DNA of 9,709 nucleotides from Microcaldota archaeon (GCA_023247345.1 JAHFGR010000036.1:1-9709), one strand, 5' to 3'; shown: positions 1 to 6,077, numbered from the stretch's first letter. Notes: generated by a model not told the origin, from the letters alone. Made by a program: numbers and translations.

Positions 1-567
1 TGATTTTCTGCCTACGGTGCTTTCGCCACTTTTTAGACCAGCAAATTCAAATGATTTATTTACTATAGTGTGATTTATGCCAGCAAGAATACCGGAAACT
101 TCCCAATCTTGCGTGTTTGCTTCTATACCTAATTTCTTTGCGGCGAACCAAGCTTTGCAATTTCCTATAAATGCGATTGCATCTTCAGGTTTTTCTATTT
201 CTGGCTTAATTGAAATGGTTGCAGCTGGTTTAAATGCAACTCCTGCTTTTTTTAGCACTTGATTTACCAAATAACTTTCAGCTATTGGCAGCATCGTATT
301 TTTGTTCTGAGCTGCTGGCAAAAGCGCATCTCGCTTGAATGACTTTAAAAATTCACATGCGAAAGATAACCCAGAACCGACTTTAATTAGTGAATCTACT
401 TTTGTAGTGTCAATTCCAGAAAACTGATAAACATAAGGTTCTATATAATCAGATAAGTGAACGAGAATTCCGGCGACGTCTTGTTCACTTACTTTATCGA
501 CATAAAAATGTTTGTCTGATTTAAAATTTTTATATTCTCCAACTAAGATAATTTCTTCGCGATCCAT
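1..567 (-). CDS. Hypothetical protein, 3' end cut by window edge
   Basis: An open frame runs without a stop from ATG at 567 leftwards to base 1, giving 189 codons, so the C-terminus lies outside the window. The start is supported by a strong Shine-Dalgarno, GAGGTGA (572-578 read on the minus strand), four bases before the ATG. The protein begins MDREEIILVGEYKNFKSDK and reads as a soluble mixed alpha/beta protein with no signal peptide or membrane segment. Later stretches include LIKVGSGLSFACEFLKSF (about residues 60-77) and AIAFIGNCKAWFAAKKLG (about 130-147). I do not recognise a family. It is divergent from the tRNA-Thr gene; an AT-rich TATA-like stretch at 624-637 may serve it. Codon use resembles the neighbours. 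That it is a real gene is well supported; its function is unknown. Confidence 0.75.
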   Translation of the reverse strand, partial: MDREEIILVGEYKNFKSDKHFYVDKVSEQDVAGILVHLSDYIEPYVYQFSGIDTTKVDSLIKVGSGLSFACEFLKSFKRDALLPAAQNKNTMLPIAESYLVNQVLKKAGVAFKPAATISIKPEIEKPEDAIAFIGNCKAWFAAKKLGIEANTQDWEVSGILAGINHTIVNKSFEFAGLKSGESTVGRKS

Positions 568-571
568 ATGG

Positions 572-578
572 TCACCTC
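572..578 (-). promoter_or_regulatory. Shine-Dalgarno of the left-edge gene
   Basis: GAGGTGA on the minus strand, four bases from ATG 567. It matches the archaeal 16S 3' end (anti-SD CACCTCC). The same GGTGA core precedes top6A (7186-7190) and the lipoprotein-like gene (6486-6490, minus), which supports it as this organism's ribosome binding signal. Confidence 0.6.
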
Positions 579-652
579 TATTGCAATCATATCGTCTAAT
601 TGTTTTTTAATGTTTTCTAGTAAAAGTTATAATATATGCCCCTGTGGCTCAG

Positions 653-701
653 AAACTTTTTAGGAAAAGGTTTCATCAAAAACTGTTCCTTCAGGTTTAG
701 C
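653..701 (+). other. Probable D-loop intron of tRNA-Thr
   Basis: The D-loop should read roughly AG(A/C)CTGGTA, but about 49 extra bases separate AG (651-652) from ACTGGTA (702-708). Removing 653-701 gives the normal loop AGACTGGTA; junctions may shift by one to three bases. The insert can pair internally: GAAAC (652-656) with GTTTC (670-674) and TTTT (657-660) with AAAA (665-668). Alternatively AAACTT (653-658) pairs with AGGTTT (693-698), bringing the two ends together as a splicing helix would. I could not build a perfect bulge-helix-bulge, so a relaxed motif or order-dependent splicing is inferred. Noncanonical D-loop introns are known in some archaeal tRNAs. Confidence 0.65.
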
Positions 702-724
702 ACTGGTAGAGCGTTCCCTTGGTA

Positions 725-783
725 GCTTTTGTAAGAATGGCACTTATTGAATGTTTTAGGGTGCCTTTTTCCAAAAGGCACAA
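725..783 (+). other. Canonical 37/38 intron of tRNA-Thr
   Basis: Excising these 59 bases joins TTGGTA (719-724) to A784 and restores a normal anticodon loop. The geometry fits an archaeal bulge-helix-bulge. The outer helix is the anticodon stem (714-718/785-789) and the inner helix is CTTTTG (726-731) with CAAAAG (772-777). Between them lie exactly seven bases on each strand, enough for a 4-bp central helix plus a 3-nt bulge each (TAG 723-725; AAA 782-784). The central helix is imperfect: only 2 of 4 positions pair. The intron also holds a competing perfect 9-bp hairpin, GTGCCTTTT (761-769) with AAAAGGCAC (773-781), loop TCC. Confidence 0.75.
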
Positions 784-833
784 AGGGAAAGGCCGCGAGT
801 TCAATTCTCGTCGGGGGCTTTTAATATTCTTTA

Positions 834-1487
834 TTAATCTGGTTTAAAACCGCCCTTGCCAACTAAAGGTACGAACATAACCGATAAAACACGCTGACTA
901 GTTCGGGTTTTGTTATCGTACAAAATTAAATTTTGCGACCAGCTATTGCCGACAGGCGCGACTATCTTTCCGTCTTTTTTCAATTGCTTAACAAATGGAG
1001 AATTGAATTCTAAGGAAGGCATCGCGGCAGTGATTACTATTCGATCATAAAGCGCTTCCTTTTCATAACCCTCGCTTCCGTCCATGCAAAGCATAGTTAG
1101 ATTATTGGGTAACAAACTCGCAACCTTAGACAAGTTCTTTTTTGCAAGATCATATAATTGCGGCAATATTTCTATAGAGATTAACTTACCTCGAACACCA
1201 AGTATGTGCGAGATTAGTGCAGCGTTATATCCACTACCTGTACCAACTTCTAATATCTTCATACCTGGTTTTAACTCGAGTTTATCGAGCATAAAACTTA
1301 CGACTGTTGGCGCAGATATCGTTTGACCATAACCAATTGGAAATGCATTATCACTATAAGCCAGAGATTTGTATTCGTTCGGGATAAAAATAGCACGATC
1401 TATTGTAAGCATTGCCTTTTCAGCTTGCTCACTTTTAAGAAACCCCATTGTGCGCAGGCGAGCGACCATCATTTCTAGTTCTGACAT
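834..1487 (-). CDS. pcm: Protein-L-isoaspartate O-methyltransferase
   Basis: 217 residues, the usual family length. The enzyme uses S-adenosylmethionine to methylate L-isoaspartyl residues in aged proteins, starting their repair; cytosolic. Visible motifs in order: the family substrate-site segment IGYGQTISAP (about 51-60), SAM-binding motif I EVGTGSGYNAAL (80-91), the acidic end of the next strand SIEI (104-107), the post-motif RIVITAA (149-155), PVG (178-180), and the C-terminal VPLVGKGGF (206-214). Start ATG 1487 gives a full-length N-terminus but no clear Shine-Dalgarno; a TATA-like element (1525-1533) lies about 40 bases upstream, so a short or weak leader is likely. Its stop lies 14 bases from the 3' end of the convergent tRNA-Thr gene, so read-through would be antisense to the tRNA. 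Assignment is firm. Confidence 0.95.
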   Translation of the reverse strand: MSELEMMVARLRTMGFLKSEQAEKAMLTIDRAIFIPNEYKSLAYSDNAFPIGYGQTISAPTVVSFMLDKLELKPGMKILEVGTGSGYNAALISHILGVRGKLISIEILPQLYDLAKKNLSKVASLLPNNLTMLCMDGSEGYEKEALYDRIVITAAMPSLEFNSPFVKQLKKDGKIVAPVGNSWSQNLILYDNKTRTSQRVLSVMFVPLVGKGGFKPD

Positions 1488-1524
1488 AATTGACTTTCAT
1501 GATAAATATAGTTAAATTTAACGG

Positions 1525-1533
1525 TTTATATAT
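1525..1533. promoter_or_regulatory. TATA-like element between pcm and the HEAT-like operon
   Basis: TTTATATAT is near-symmetrical. On the minus strand it predicts a start near 1500, about 15 bases before the pcm ATG. On the plus strand it predicts a start near 1552-1556, giving a leader of about 225 bases before ATG 1781. Either use, or both, is an inference from spacing. Confidence 0.4.
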
Positions 1534-1544
1534 TTTATTGGTTT

Positions 1545-1780
1545 AGGCAGTAAGCCATAAGCTATAGGCTTTGTGTTATTTGAATGATTATGTTGGATTA
1601 TTAGAAATGCATGGAACGACCGATGGCTGATGGGAGGTGGGCGTGCGAAAGCACGAACGGAGTCTCACGCCCAAATATAAGAAAAACAGGAGTGCTTGAG
1701 CATTTGAGGTGCATAAGACGATGAATTGAAATCTATGAGATTTCAAATATCTCGACATGATTGTTGCGAAGCGCAACAAT
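1545..1780 (+). promoter_or_regulatory. Hairpin-rich leader / intergenic region
   Basis: There is no coding signal here. It holds: the 11-nt word AGGCAGTAAGC (1545-1555), repeated at 3257-3267; AAGCC (1552-1556) facing GGCTT (1567-1571); TGGGCGTG (1638-1645) pairing with CACGCCCA (1666-1673), which competes with CGTGC-GAAA-GCACG (1642-1655); a perfect 9-bp hairpin TTGAAATCT-ATG-AGATTTCAA (1726-1746); and a perfect 9-bp hairpin ATTGTTGCG-AAG-CGCAACAAT (1760-1780) that ends exactly at ATG 1781. The two alternative pairings at 1638-1673 could act as a switch, but I match no known riboswitch. A TATA-like CAAATAT (1744-1750) could alternatively start transcription close to 1775-1780. Confidence 0.45.
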
Positions 1781-2638
1781 ATGCCTATTGTTCGATACGA
1801 ACAACAAGGAAATCAGGTGATTTTCTCGATGCCAGAACAAACATTTGGAGGAGATGATGACAAAGGGCAGCAGCCACAACAGCCAGTTAAAAAACTGGAT
1901 CTTAAAAAATACGCAAGCAAACCGGATATGAATATACGAGATATTTTTTGGGATCTGATGGCCAGTTATGCGACTAAGAAGAATTTTACGAAGGACGAAC
2001 TAAAACCTTTGTATCACGAAAGAATTCCACTGATGAGAATAGCACTAAATGTAGTCGAAAACCCCCAAAGCGCATATTTCGGATTAAGTAGAAATCTCAC
2101 TGCGCTTTATTCCATTATGGTTTTACTAGATGGAGAATGGGATGATGCATTTGAGCAGTTTATAGTGAAAAGCTACGAAGAAAATGAAAAACCAGTGCCC
2201 ACAATTGTAGCTGCGATAAACAAGACATGTGAAAATGAAAAATATAAGGAGCAAATAAAGCTAATCTTCAGAAAAATGACCAGAAATCACGATCAGATTC
2301 AAGCAATATTGGCTTACTTATCAAAAATTGACAATAGAGATATACTAACTGAGCTAAAAAAAGAGGTAATGATAATCGCAAGAAGCGATATAGAAAAAAA
2401 CCAGTATTACGCAATGTTGGCGTTAGCAAGAATAATGGATAACGACGCGAAGAGCACATTAATGAGTCTGATTAACCATTGGGATGTAGAAACTAGAAAA
2501 ACTGCCTTAAGTTTATTAAAAAATGAAAAAGACCCACGAATCAACGAGATAGCAAAAAGACAATTGCAAATCGAAAGCGATCCTGCAATTAAAAAGATTT
2601 TGGCTAAGATTATTTCAGCTAATAAAGAAGGTGCATAA
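1781..2638 (+). CDS. Alpha-helical, possibly HEAT-like repeat protein
   Basis: 285 residues from ATG 1781. The upstream in-frame ATG 1757 would add eight residues encoded by a perfect 9-bp hairpin (1760-1780), so 1781 is preferred; neither has a Shine-Dalgarno. The N-terminus MPIVRYEQQGNQVIF looks like a small beta hairpin, followed by a Gln/Asp-rich linker (about 19-37). The rest is almost all helix. From about residue 190 there are paired helices of roughly 35-residue spacing (YAMLALARIMDNDAKSTLMS; WDVETRKTALSLLKNEKDP) that look like HEAT/PBS-type repeats. No catalytic motif is visible. It ends three bases before the Dim2-like KH gene, so the two are almost surely co-transcribed and may act together, for example as scaffold and RNA-binding partner in small-subunit assembly. 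That link is inference; the family was not recognised. Confidence 0.8.
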   Translation: MPIVRYEQQGNQVIFSMPEQTFGGDDDKGQQPQQPVKKLDLKKYASKPDMNIRDIFWDLMASYATKKNFTKDELKPLYHERIPLMRIALNVVENPQSAYFGLSRNLTALYSIMVLLDGEWDDAFEQFIVKSYEENEKPVPTIVAAINKTCENEKYKEQIKLIFRKMTRNHDQIQAILAYLSKIDNRDILTELKKEVMIIARSDIEKNQYYAMLALARIMDNDAKSTLMSLINHWDVETRKTALSLLKNEKDPRINEIAKRQLQIESDPAIKKILAKIISANKEGA

Positions 2639-2641
2639 AAA

Positions 2642-3166
2642 ATGGAATTTATTAAAATACCTCATGAAAGAATAGCTACGCTAATAGGCGAAAGAGGAAA
2701 AACTAAAAAACAATTAGAAGAAGCCTGCGAAGTAAAGCTAAACGTTGATGAAGACGGCGAAGTTGAGATAAATGGGGATACATCGCATACTTATTTTGCA
2801 AAAGACGTCATAAAAGCAATTGGCCGGGGTTTTAGCGTTCATGAAGCACTAAAAATAATAAAAGAGAATTATGGATTTTATCTTATAGATCTGGATGAAT
2901 TTGCCAAAACTGAGAAAGCCATAACGCGTATTAAAGGGAGGATAATTGGCGAGCGCGGCAAAATGAAAAAAGAAATAGAATCGGCAACAGAATCATTTTT
3001 GAGTATTTATGGCGATACGGTAGGAATAATCTCTAAGATAGATACGATGGAATATGCCAAAGAGGCAATATCTATGCTTATAGATGGAGCGCAGCATTCG
3101 CATGTTTTTAATTATCTCGCAAAGATAAAAAGGCAGATAATGGGCGAGAGACTAACTGGGAAATAA
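2642..3166 (+). CDS. KH-domain ribosome assembly protein, archaeal Dim2/Pno1-like
   Basis: 174 residues with two KH domains. KH1 has its GxxG loop at LIGERGKTKK (about 14-23) and KH2 at IIGERGKMKKEIE (about 101-113). Between them AIGRGFSVHEAL (59-70) is the signature linker of the Dim2/Pno1/Krr1-like family. In the family, archaeal Dim2 binds the 3' end of 16S rRNA near the anti-SD and helps late small-subunit maturation; the eukaryotic homologue Pno1 works with the Nob1 nuclease and Rio kinases. Length is typical. Start ATG 2642 has AGGTG (2629-2633) eight bases upstream and lies three bases after the preceding gene's stop. The usual archaeal neighbour, a Rio kinase, is not in this window; a HEAT-like protein takes that place. 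The domain call is firm, the specific role likely. Confidence 0.9.
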   Translation: MEFIKIPHERIATLIGERGKTKKQLEEACEVKLNVDEDGEVEINGDTSHTYFAKDVIKAIGRGFSVHEALKIIKENYGFYLIDLDEFAKTEKAITRIKGRIIGERGKMKKEIESATESFLSIYGDTVGIISKIDTMEYAKEAISMLIDGAQHSHVFNYLAKIKRQIMGERLTGK

Positions 3167-3176
3167 ATGCCTTTTT
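3127..3176 (+). terminator. Possible terminator hairpin at the end of the KH gene
   Basis: AAAAAGGCA (3127-3135) is an exact inverted repeat of TGCCTTTTT (3168-3176), with 32 bases between; the right arm ends in a five-T run just after the KH stop codon. Archaeal termination mainly needs T-runs, so the T-tract may be the working part. The same T-tract overlaps a TATA-like element for the next gene. Confidence 0.3.
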
Positions 3177-3179
3177 ATA
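3172..3179 (+). promoter_or_regulatory. TATA-like element ahead of the repeat-protein gene
   Basis: TTTTTATA at 3172-3179 predicts a transcript start near 3200, giving a leader of roughly 90 bases that contains the intergenic repeat at 3220-3296. Position-based inference only. Confidence 0.35.
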
Positions 3180-3219
3180 CTCTTTGTAACACAGTTAAAG
3201 TATGAGAAAACGACTAGCA

Positions 3220-3296
3220 ATGAGCAGTGGGCAGGATGCGGTAAGCATGAAGCTGGAGGCAGTAAGCTTAAAGCATATGGCTTAGAGCCTATGGCA
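3220..3296 (+). repeat. Degenerate intergenic repeat, copy 2
   Basis: This contains ATGAGCAGTGGGC (3220-3232, 10 of 13 like 4406-4418) and AGGCAGTAAGC (3257-3267, exact copy of 1545-1555). The latter is followed by a similar AAGC...GGCTT spacing as the first copy. TAAGC (3263-3267) can pair with GCTTA (3280-3284). The element overlaps the annotated start of the downstream gene, so that start is uncertain. Confidence 0.4.
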
Positions 3297-4355
3297 GATC
3301 AGATTGACAAATCGGCACCATTCAAGAAATGGCTAGCCTTATTTTTCATTCAGCATAGTATGTATAAGATTACTGAAAAAGGATATGCGGAATTGGCACC
3401 AAAGAAATCAAGGCAATATATGGAATTTGCAGAGGTTTCAAGTGACAGAGAAAGGGAAGAAAGAATTGAAAGAACGTATACGTTATCAAAAAAAGAAATC
3501 AAAGAAGCAGTAGCTAAAAAAGTAGAAACAATGCTTGCAGAAGGAAAGGCTGAAGAGTTATATGATAACGGTTATATCACAAAACTCGGAAACTTTGATT
3601 GGAAAGATAGAAAAGTTAGAATTACTGTATTAAAAAAACTCTTAGAAATATTAGGAAAAAGTACCAGAGAGATAACTGAAGATGATTTTAATAATAATGG
3701 ATTAGGTGGATTATTAAGTCATTATTACAAAGGTTCTCCTTATCTTGCAATGGTTGAAGCAGGCTATGCTTATTCTTTGGATGAAATTAAAGAACATGCT
3801 AGAACAATGCAGTTTAGAAATGATAAAATCTATCCTTGGGAGATGGGTCAAACCTCTGGTCTGATTTACAAAGAAAAAGAAAATAGGATAGCTGCTACTA
3901 AATGGCTAATCTGGAAATTAAAGAAAGAACCTCGAGAAATAACTGCAGATGATTTTGATAATAATGGATTAAGTGGATTATTAGCAAGACCAGAGTATAA
4001 AAGTTCTCCTTATCTGGCATTAGTAGATGCAGGTTATGCTTATTCAGAAGATGAAATAAAAGAGCATGCTAGAACTGGAGAATTTAAAACTGATAAAATT
4101 TATTCTTGGGAGATGAATCAAACTTCTAGTCTATTTTATAAAAAGTCAGAAAATAGAACGGCTGCTACTAAATGGCTAGTATGGAAAATAGGAAAAGAAA
4201 CTAGAGAGATAACTCAAGATGATTTTAATAATAATGGATTGCGTGGGTTGCTGGATCACCATTACAAAAGTTCTCCTTATGAAGCGCTTCTGGAAGCAGG
4301 GCGTGTAACGCCAGCAGATGAAGAATATATGCGCAGTTCACAGCATACACATTAA
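3291..4355 (+). CDS. Protein with three ~90-residue tandem repeats
   Basis: 354 residues if ATG 3291 is used. That ATG lies inside the intergenic repeat and has no Shine-Dalgarno, so an internal start (for example MYKITEKGY, residue 24) is possible. Residues 24-45 (YKITEKGYAELAP) resemble a winged-helix edge. The body is three tandem units: about 63-157 (first half divergent), 158-247 and 248-337. The consensus runs GYAYSxDEIKEHART, DKIYxWEMxQTSxL, ENRxAATKWLxWKxxKE, REITxDDFxNNGLxGLL, YKSSPYxALxEAG. The phenylalanine of DDF recurs at 133, 222 and 312. DNA identity between units is also high, so duplication is recent or homogenised. Basic, Trp-containing helical repeats with SPY-xAL-EAG ends recall repeat modules in phage and homing-endonuclease-associated DNA-binding proteins, but I cannot name the family. 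A nucleic-acid-binding or accessory role is a guess. Confidence 0.75.
   Translation: MADQIDKSAPFKKWLALFFIQHSMYKITEKGYAELAPKKSRQYMEFAEVSSDREREERIERTYTLSKKEIKEAVAKKVETMLAEGKAEELYDNGYITKLGNFDWKDRKVRITVLKKLLEILGKSTREITEDDFNNNGLGGLLSHYYKGSPYLAMVEAGYAYSLDEIKEHARTMQFRNDKIYPWEMGQTSGLIYKEKENRIAATKWLIWKLKKEPREITADDFDNNGLSGLLARPEYKSSPYLALVDAGYAYSEDEIKEHARTGEFKTDKIYSWEMNQTSSLFYKKSENRTAATKWLVWKIGKETREITQDDFNNNGLRGLLDHHYKSSPYEALLEAGRVTPADEEYMRSSQHTH
3477..4301 (+). repeat. Three tandem coding repeats (period 267-270 bp)
   Basis: Units are approximately 3477-3761, 3762-4031 and 4032-4301. The best conserved block is GATGATTTT(A/G)ATAATAATGG, seen at about 3682, 3949 and 4219, giving periods of 267 and 270 bp. 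Units 2 and 3 match over nearly their full length; unit 1 keeps only its second half well. Confidence 0.8.
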
Positions 4356-4363
4356 TTTAAATA
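4356..4363 (+). promoter_or_regulatory. TATA-like element for top6B
   Basis: TTTAAATA just after the stop of the repeat-protein gene predicts a start near 4387. The leader would then be about 68 bases, containing the third intergenic repeat copy (4406-4449). Confidence 0.4.
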
Positions 4364-4405
4364 TTTTCATTTCTAATTGTTATTAACTCCCAAATAGTTA
4401 TTGCC

Positions 4406-4449
4406 ATGAGCGATGGGTAATGAGCCCATAGCCCAAGGCTCAAGGCTGA
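4406..4449 (+). repeat. Degenerate intergenic repeat, copy 3, in the top6B leader
   Basis: ATGAGCGATGGGT (4406-4418) resembles ATGAGCAGTGGGC at 3220-3232. GAGCC (4422-4426) faces GGCTC (4437-4441), and AAGGCT occurs twice (4435-4440, 4442-4447). The frame reads through it in phase with top6B, which artificially lengthens the apparent N-terminus by 14 residues. Confidence 0.4.
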
Positions 4450-4454
4450 AAAAC

Positions 4455-6077
4455 ATGCCAGATGGACACGACAAAATATTTTCCCAATTCAGAGAACATA
4501 GCGTAGCTGAATTCTTCAAAAAGAACAAACAGATGCTCGGTTTTAGCGGCAAAGTGCGCTCGCTCACAACTATCGTCCATGAATTGGTTACAAACAGCTT
4601 GGATGCATGCGAAGAAGCAGGAATCTTGCCAGAAGTAAAAGTGCAAGTAAAAGAAATAGAAGAAGATCACTATCTAGTTCGTGTTGAAGATAACGGACCT
4701 GGAATTCCAAAAACGCATTTAGGCAAAGCTCTGGGGCAAATGCTTGCAGGCACAAAATTCCATAGATATATCCAACAACGCGGGCAACAGGGCATTGGAG
4801 CAGCCGGCTGCACGATGTACGCTTTGCTAACAACTGGCCAGCACCCACATGCGATTTCTTATTATAAAGATAAAAAAATATCTTGCGAGATTAGTATTGA
4901 TTTCAAAACAAACCGCGCAGAATTCATAAATTTGCTTGAAGAGGAAAACAAAGACGGAAAAAGCGGGCTCGTTTATCAGGCAGAATTCAAAGATGTAAGG
5001 TATGAAAAAAGCAATTACGGAGTATACGAATATCTAAGAAGAACAGCGCTCGCCAATCCGCATGCGCAAATAGTATTAACCGAGCCTAATAACGAGAGCA
5101 TAACCTTCCCCAGGGCAGTTGGCGAAAATCCAAAAAGACCAAAGGAAGTGCAACCGCATCCATTGGGAATAAGCGCGCATGACTTGTTGGACCTTGCAAA
5201 GGCACAAAAAGAAAACCGAAAGATAAGCGCGTTTTTGCAAAATGCACTTGCAAGAGTAAGTGCAAATAAAGTTAGCGAACTTCGCGATATTACGCCGACA
5301 GTTAATTTTGATAAAAATCCTGGCGAGATTACCTGGGAAGAAGCTGAACAGATCGTGCAAGCATTTAAAAAAGTAAAATGGATAGCTCCGGAAACTGATT
5401 CTATTGTCCCGATTGGCAAAGAACAGATAGAAAAATCTTTTATGAATATATTCAGTCCTGAAGTTCTTGCTGTGACAGAACGAAGCCCAAAAGTTTATAG
5501 AGGCGGCGTACCGTTTATGGTTGAAGCTGCAATTGCATATGGCGGCGGTATAGCAACAGCAGGAAAGAAAGGAGAAATAATGCGATTTGCAAACCGCGTG
5601 CCTTTGCCATTTGATGCTGGTGGATGTGCATTAACAGAAAGCGTGAAGAGCATAGAATGGGGCAGATACAATCTCAAGGATTTTGAAGAAGAGCCGATTG
5701 TCGTGCTTGTGAATTTAGTAAGCGTTCACGTGCCTTACACTGGCGCCGGCAAACAGGCAGTTGCACAAGAAGAAGATGTTATGGACGAGATAAAAAATGC
5801 AGTTATGGAAGCTGCCCGTGAAGTGCAAAGATACATTAGCGGAAAGAAAAAGGCGCACGAAATAGAGACAAAAAGAAAAGTTATTTCAAGATACATTGAC
5901 CAACTTTCCAGCGATTTGAGCGATCTCGCAAGTATGAAAAACAAAAACGAACTTAAAAAGAAACTGGAAAAAATAATCGAGGAAAAGTATACTAAAGGCG
6001 GAGAAGGCGAGGATGAGAAAGAAGAAGTGCCCGAACATGAAGAAGAACGAATAAAAGAGGAAGATGAAGGAGAGTAA
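4455..6077 (+). CDS. top6B: DNA topoisomerase VI subunit B
   Basis: 540 residues. This is the ATPase subunit of the type IIB topoisomerase; it dimerises on ATP and gates duplex passage through the break made by subunit A, relaxing and decatenating DNA. GHKL motifs: HELVTNSLDACEEAG (42-56, with catalytic E43 and Mg-binding N47), VEDNGPGIP (77-85), GQQGIGAAG (110-118). A helix-two-turn-helix region follows, then the transducer with RFANRVPLPFD (377-387) and the switch lysine K433 in PYTGAGKQAVA. The C-terminus (about 465-540) is a coiled coil ending in a strongly acidic Glu-rich tail. The frame is open from ATG 4413, but those 14 residues come from an intergenic repeat and the family N-terminus (DKIFSQFREHSVAEFFKKN) fits ATG 4455. 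No strong Shine-Dalgarno. Subunit A lies about 1.1 kb downstream beyond a lipoprotein-like gene and vapBC. Confidence 0.97.
   Translation: MPDGHDKIFSQFREHSVAEFFKKNKQMLGFSGKVRSLTTIVHELVTNSLDACEEAGILPEVKVQVKEIEEDHYLVRVEDNGPGIPKTHLGKALGQMLAGTKFHRYIQQRGQQGIGAAGCTMYALLTTGQHPHAISYYKDKKISCEISIDFKTNRAEFINLLEEENKDGKSGLVYQAEFKDVRYEKSNYGVYEYLRRTALANPHAQIVLTEPNNESITFPRAVGENPKRPKEVQPHPLGISAHDLLDLAKAQKENRKISAFLQNALARVSANKVSELRDITPTVNFDKNPGEITWEEAEQIVQAFKKVKWIAPETDSIVPIGKEQIEKSFMNIFSPEVLAVTERSPKVYRGGVPFMVEAAIAYGGGIATAGKKGEIMRFANRVPLPFDAGGCALTESVKSIEWGRYNLKDFEEEPIVVLVNLVSVHVPYTGAGKQAVAQEEDVMDEIKNAVMEAAREVQRYISGKKKAHEIETKRKVISRYIDQLSSDLSDLASMKNKNELKKKLEKIIEEKYTKGGEGEDEKEEVPEHEEERIKEEDEGE

Larger units (their letters stand above)
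638..819 (+). tRNA. tRNA-Thr (anticodon GGT) with two interruptions
   Basis: The cloverleaf assembles from separated pieces. The acceptor is GCCCCTG (638-644) with CGGGGGC (812-818), discriminator T819. The D-stem is GCTC (647-650) with GAGC (709-712). The anticodon stem is TTCCC (714-718) with GGGAA (785-789). The variable loop is AGGCC (790-794). The T-arm is GCGAG (795-799), TTCAATT, CTCGT (807-811). After joining 724 to 784 the anticodon loop is TTGGTAA, anticodon GGT, for threonine; the acceptor and discriminator fit archaeal tRNA-Thr. CCA is not encoded. Two insertions interrupt it: about 49 nt in the D-loop and 59 nt at the canonical 37/38 site. A weak TATA-like TTTTTAATG (604-612) lies at a suitable distance upstream. 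The downstream end is T-rich. Identity is very likely; the exact D-loop junction is not settled. Confidence 0.9.

Noticed and set aside
77..262. Plus-strand 61-codon frame
   Set aside because: It lies antisense within the left-edge minus-strand gene, which has a strong Shine-Dalgarno and a much longer open frame.
638..819. Permuted or split tRNA
   Set aside because: All cloverleaf pieces occur in normal order on one strand, so insertions explain it without permutation.
1620..1680. Box C/D, H/ACA or fluoride riboswitch RNA
   Set aside because: CTGATG-like words and a hairpin exist, but C and D boxes, an ACA box, or the fluoride aptamer consensus are not present in the right order.
1588..1779. 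Minus-strand 63-codon frame in the hairpin-rich leader
   Set aside because: It covers inverted repeats and has no ribosome binding site or family resemblance; the region is better read as noncoding.
3477..4301. CRISPR array
   Set aside because: The periodicity is 267-270 bp and coding; repeats are far too long and there are no spacers.
4373..5677. Several minus-strand frames opposite top6B
   Set aside because: Antisense shadows of a firmly identified gene; their translations are Cys/Phe/Leu-rich without motifs or ribosome binding sites.
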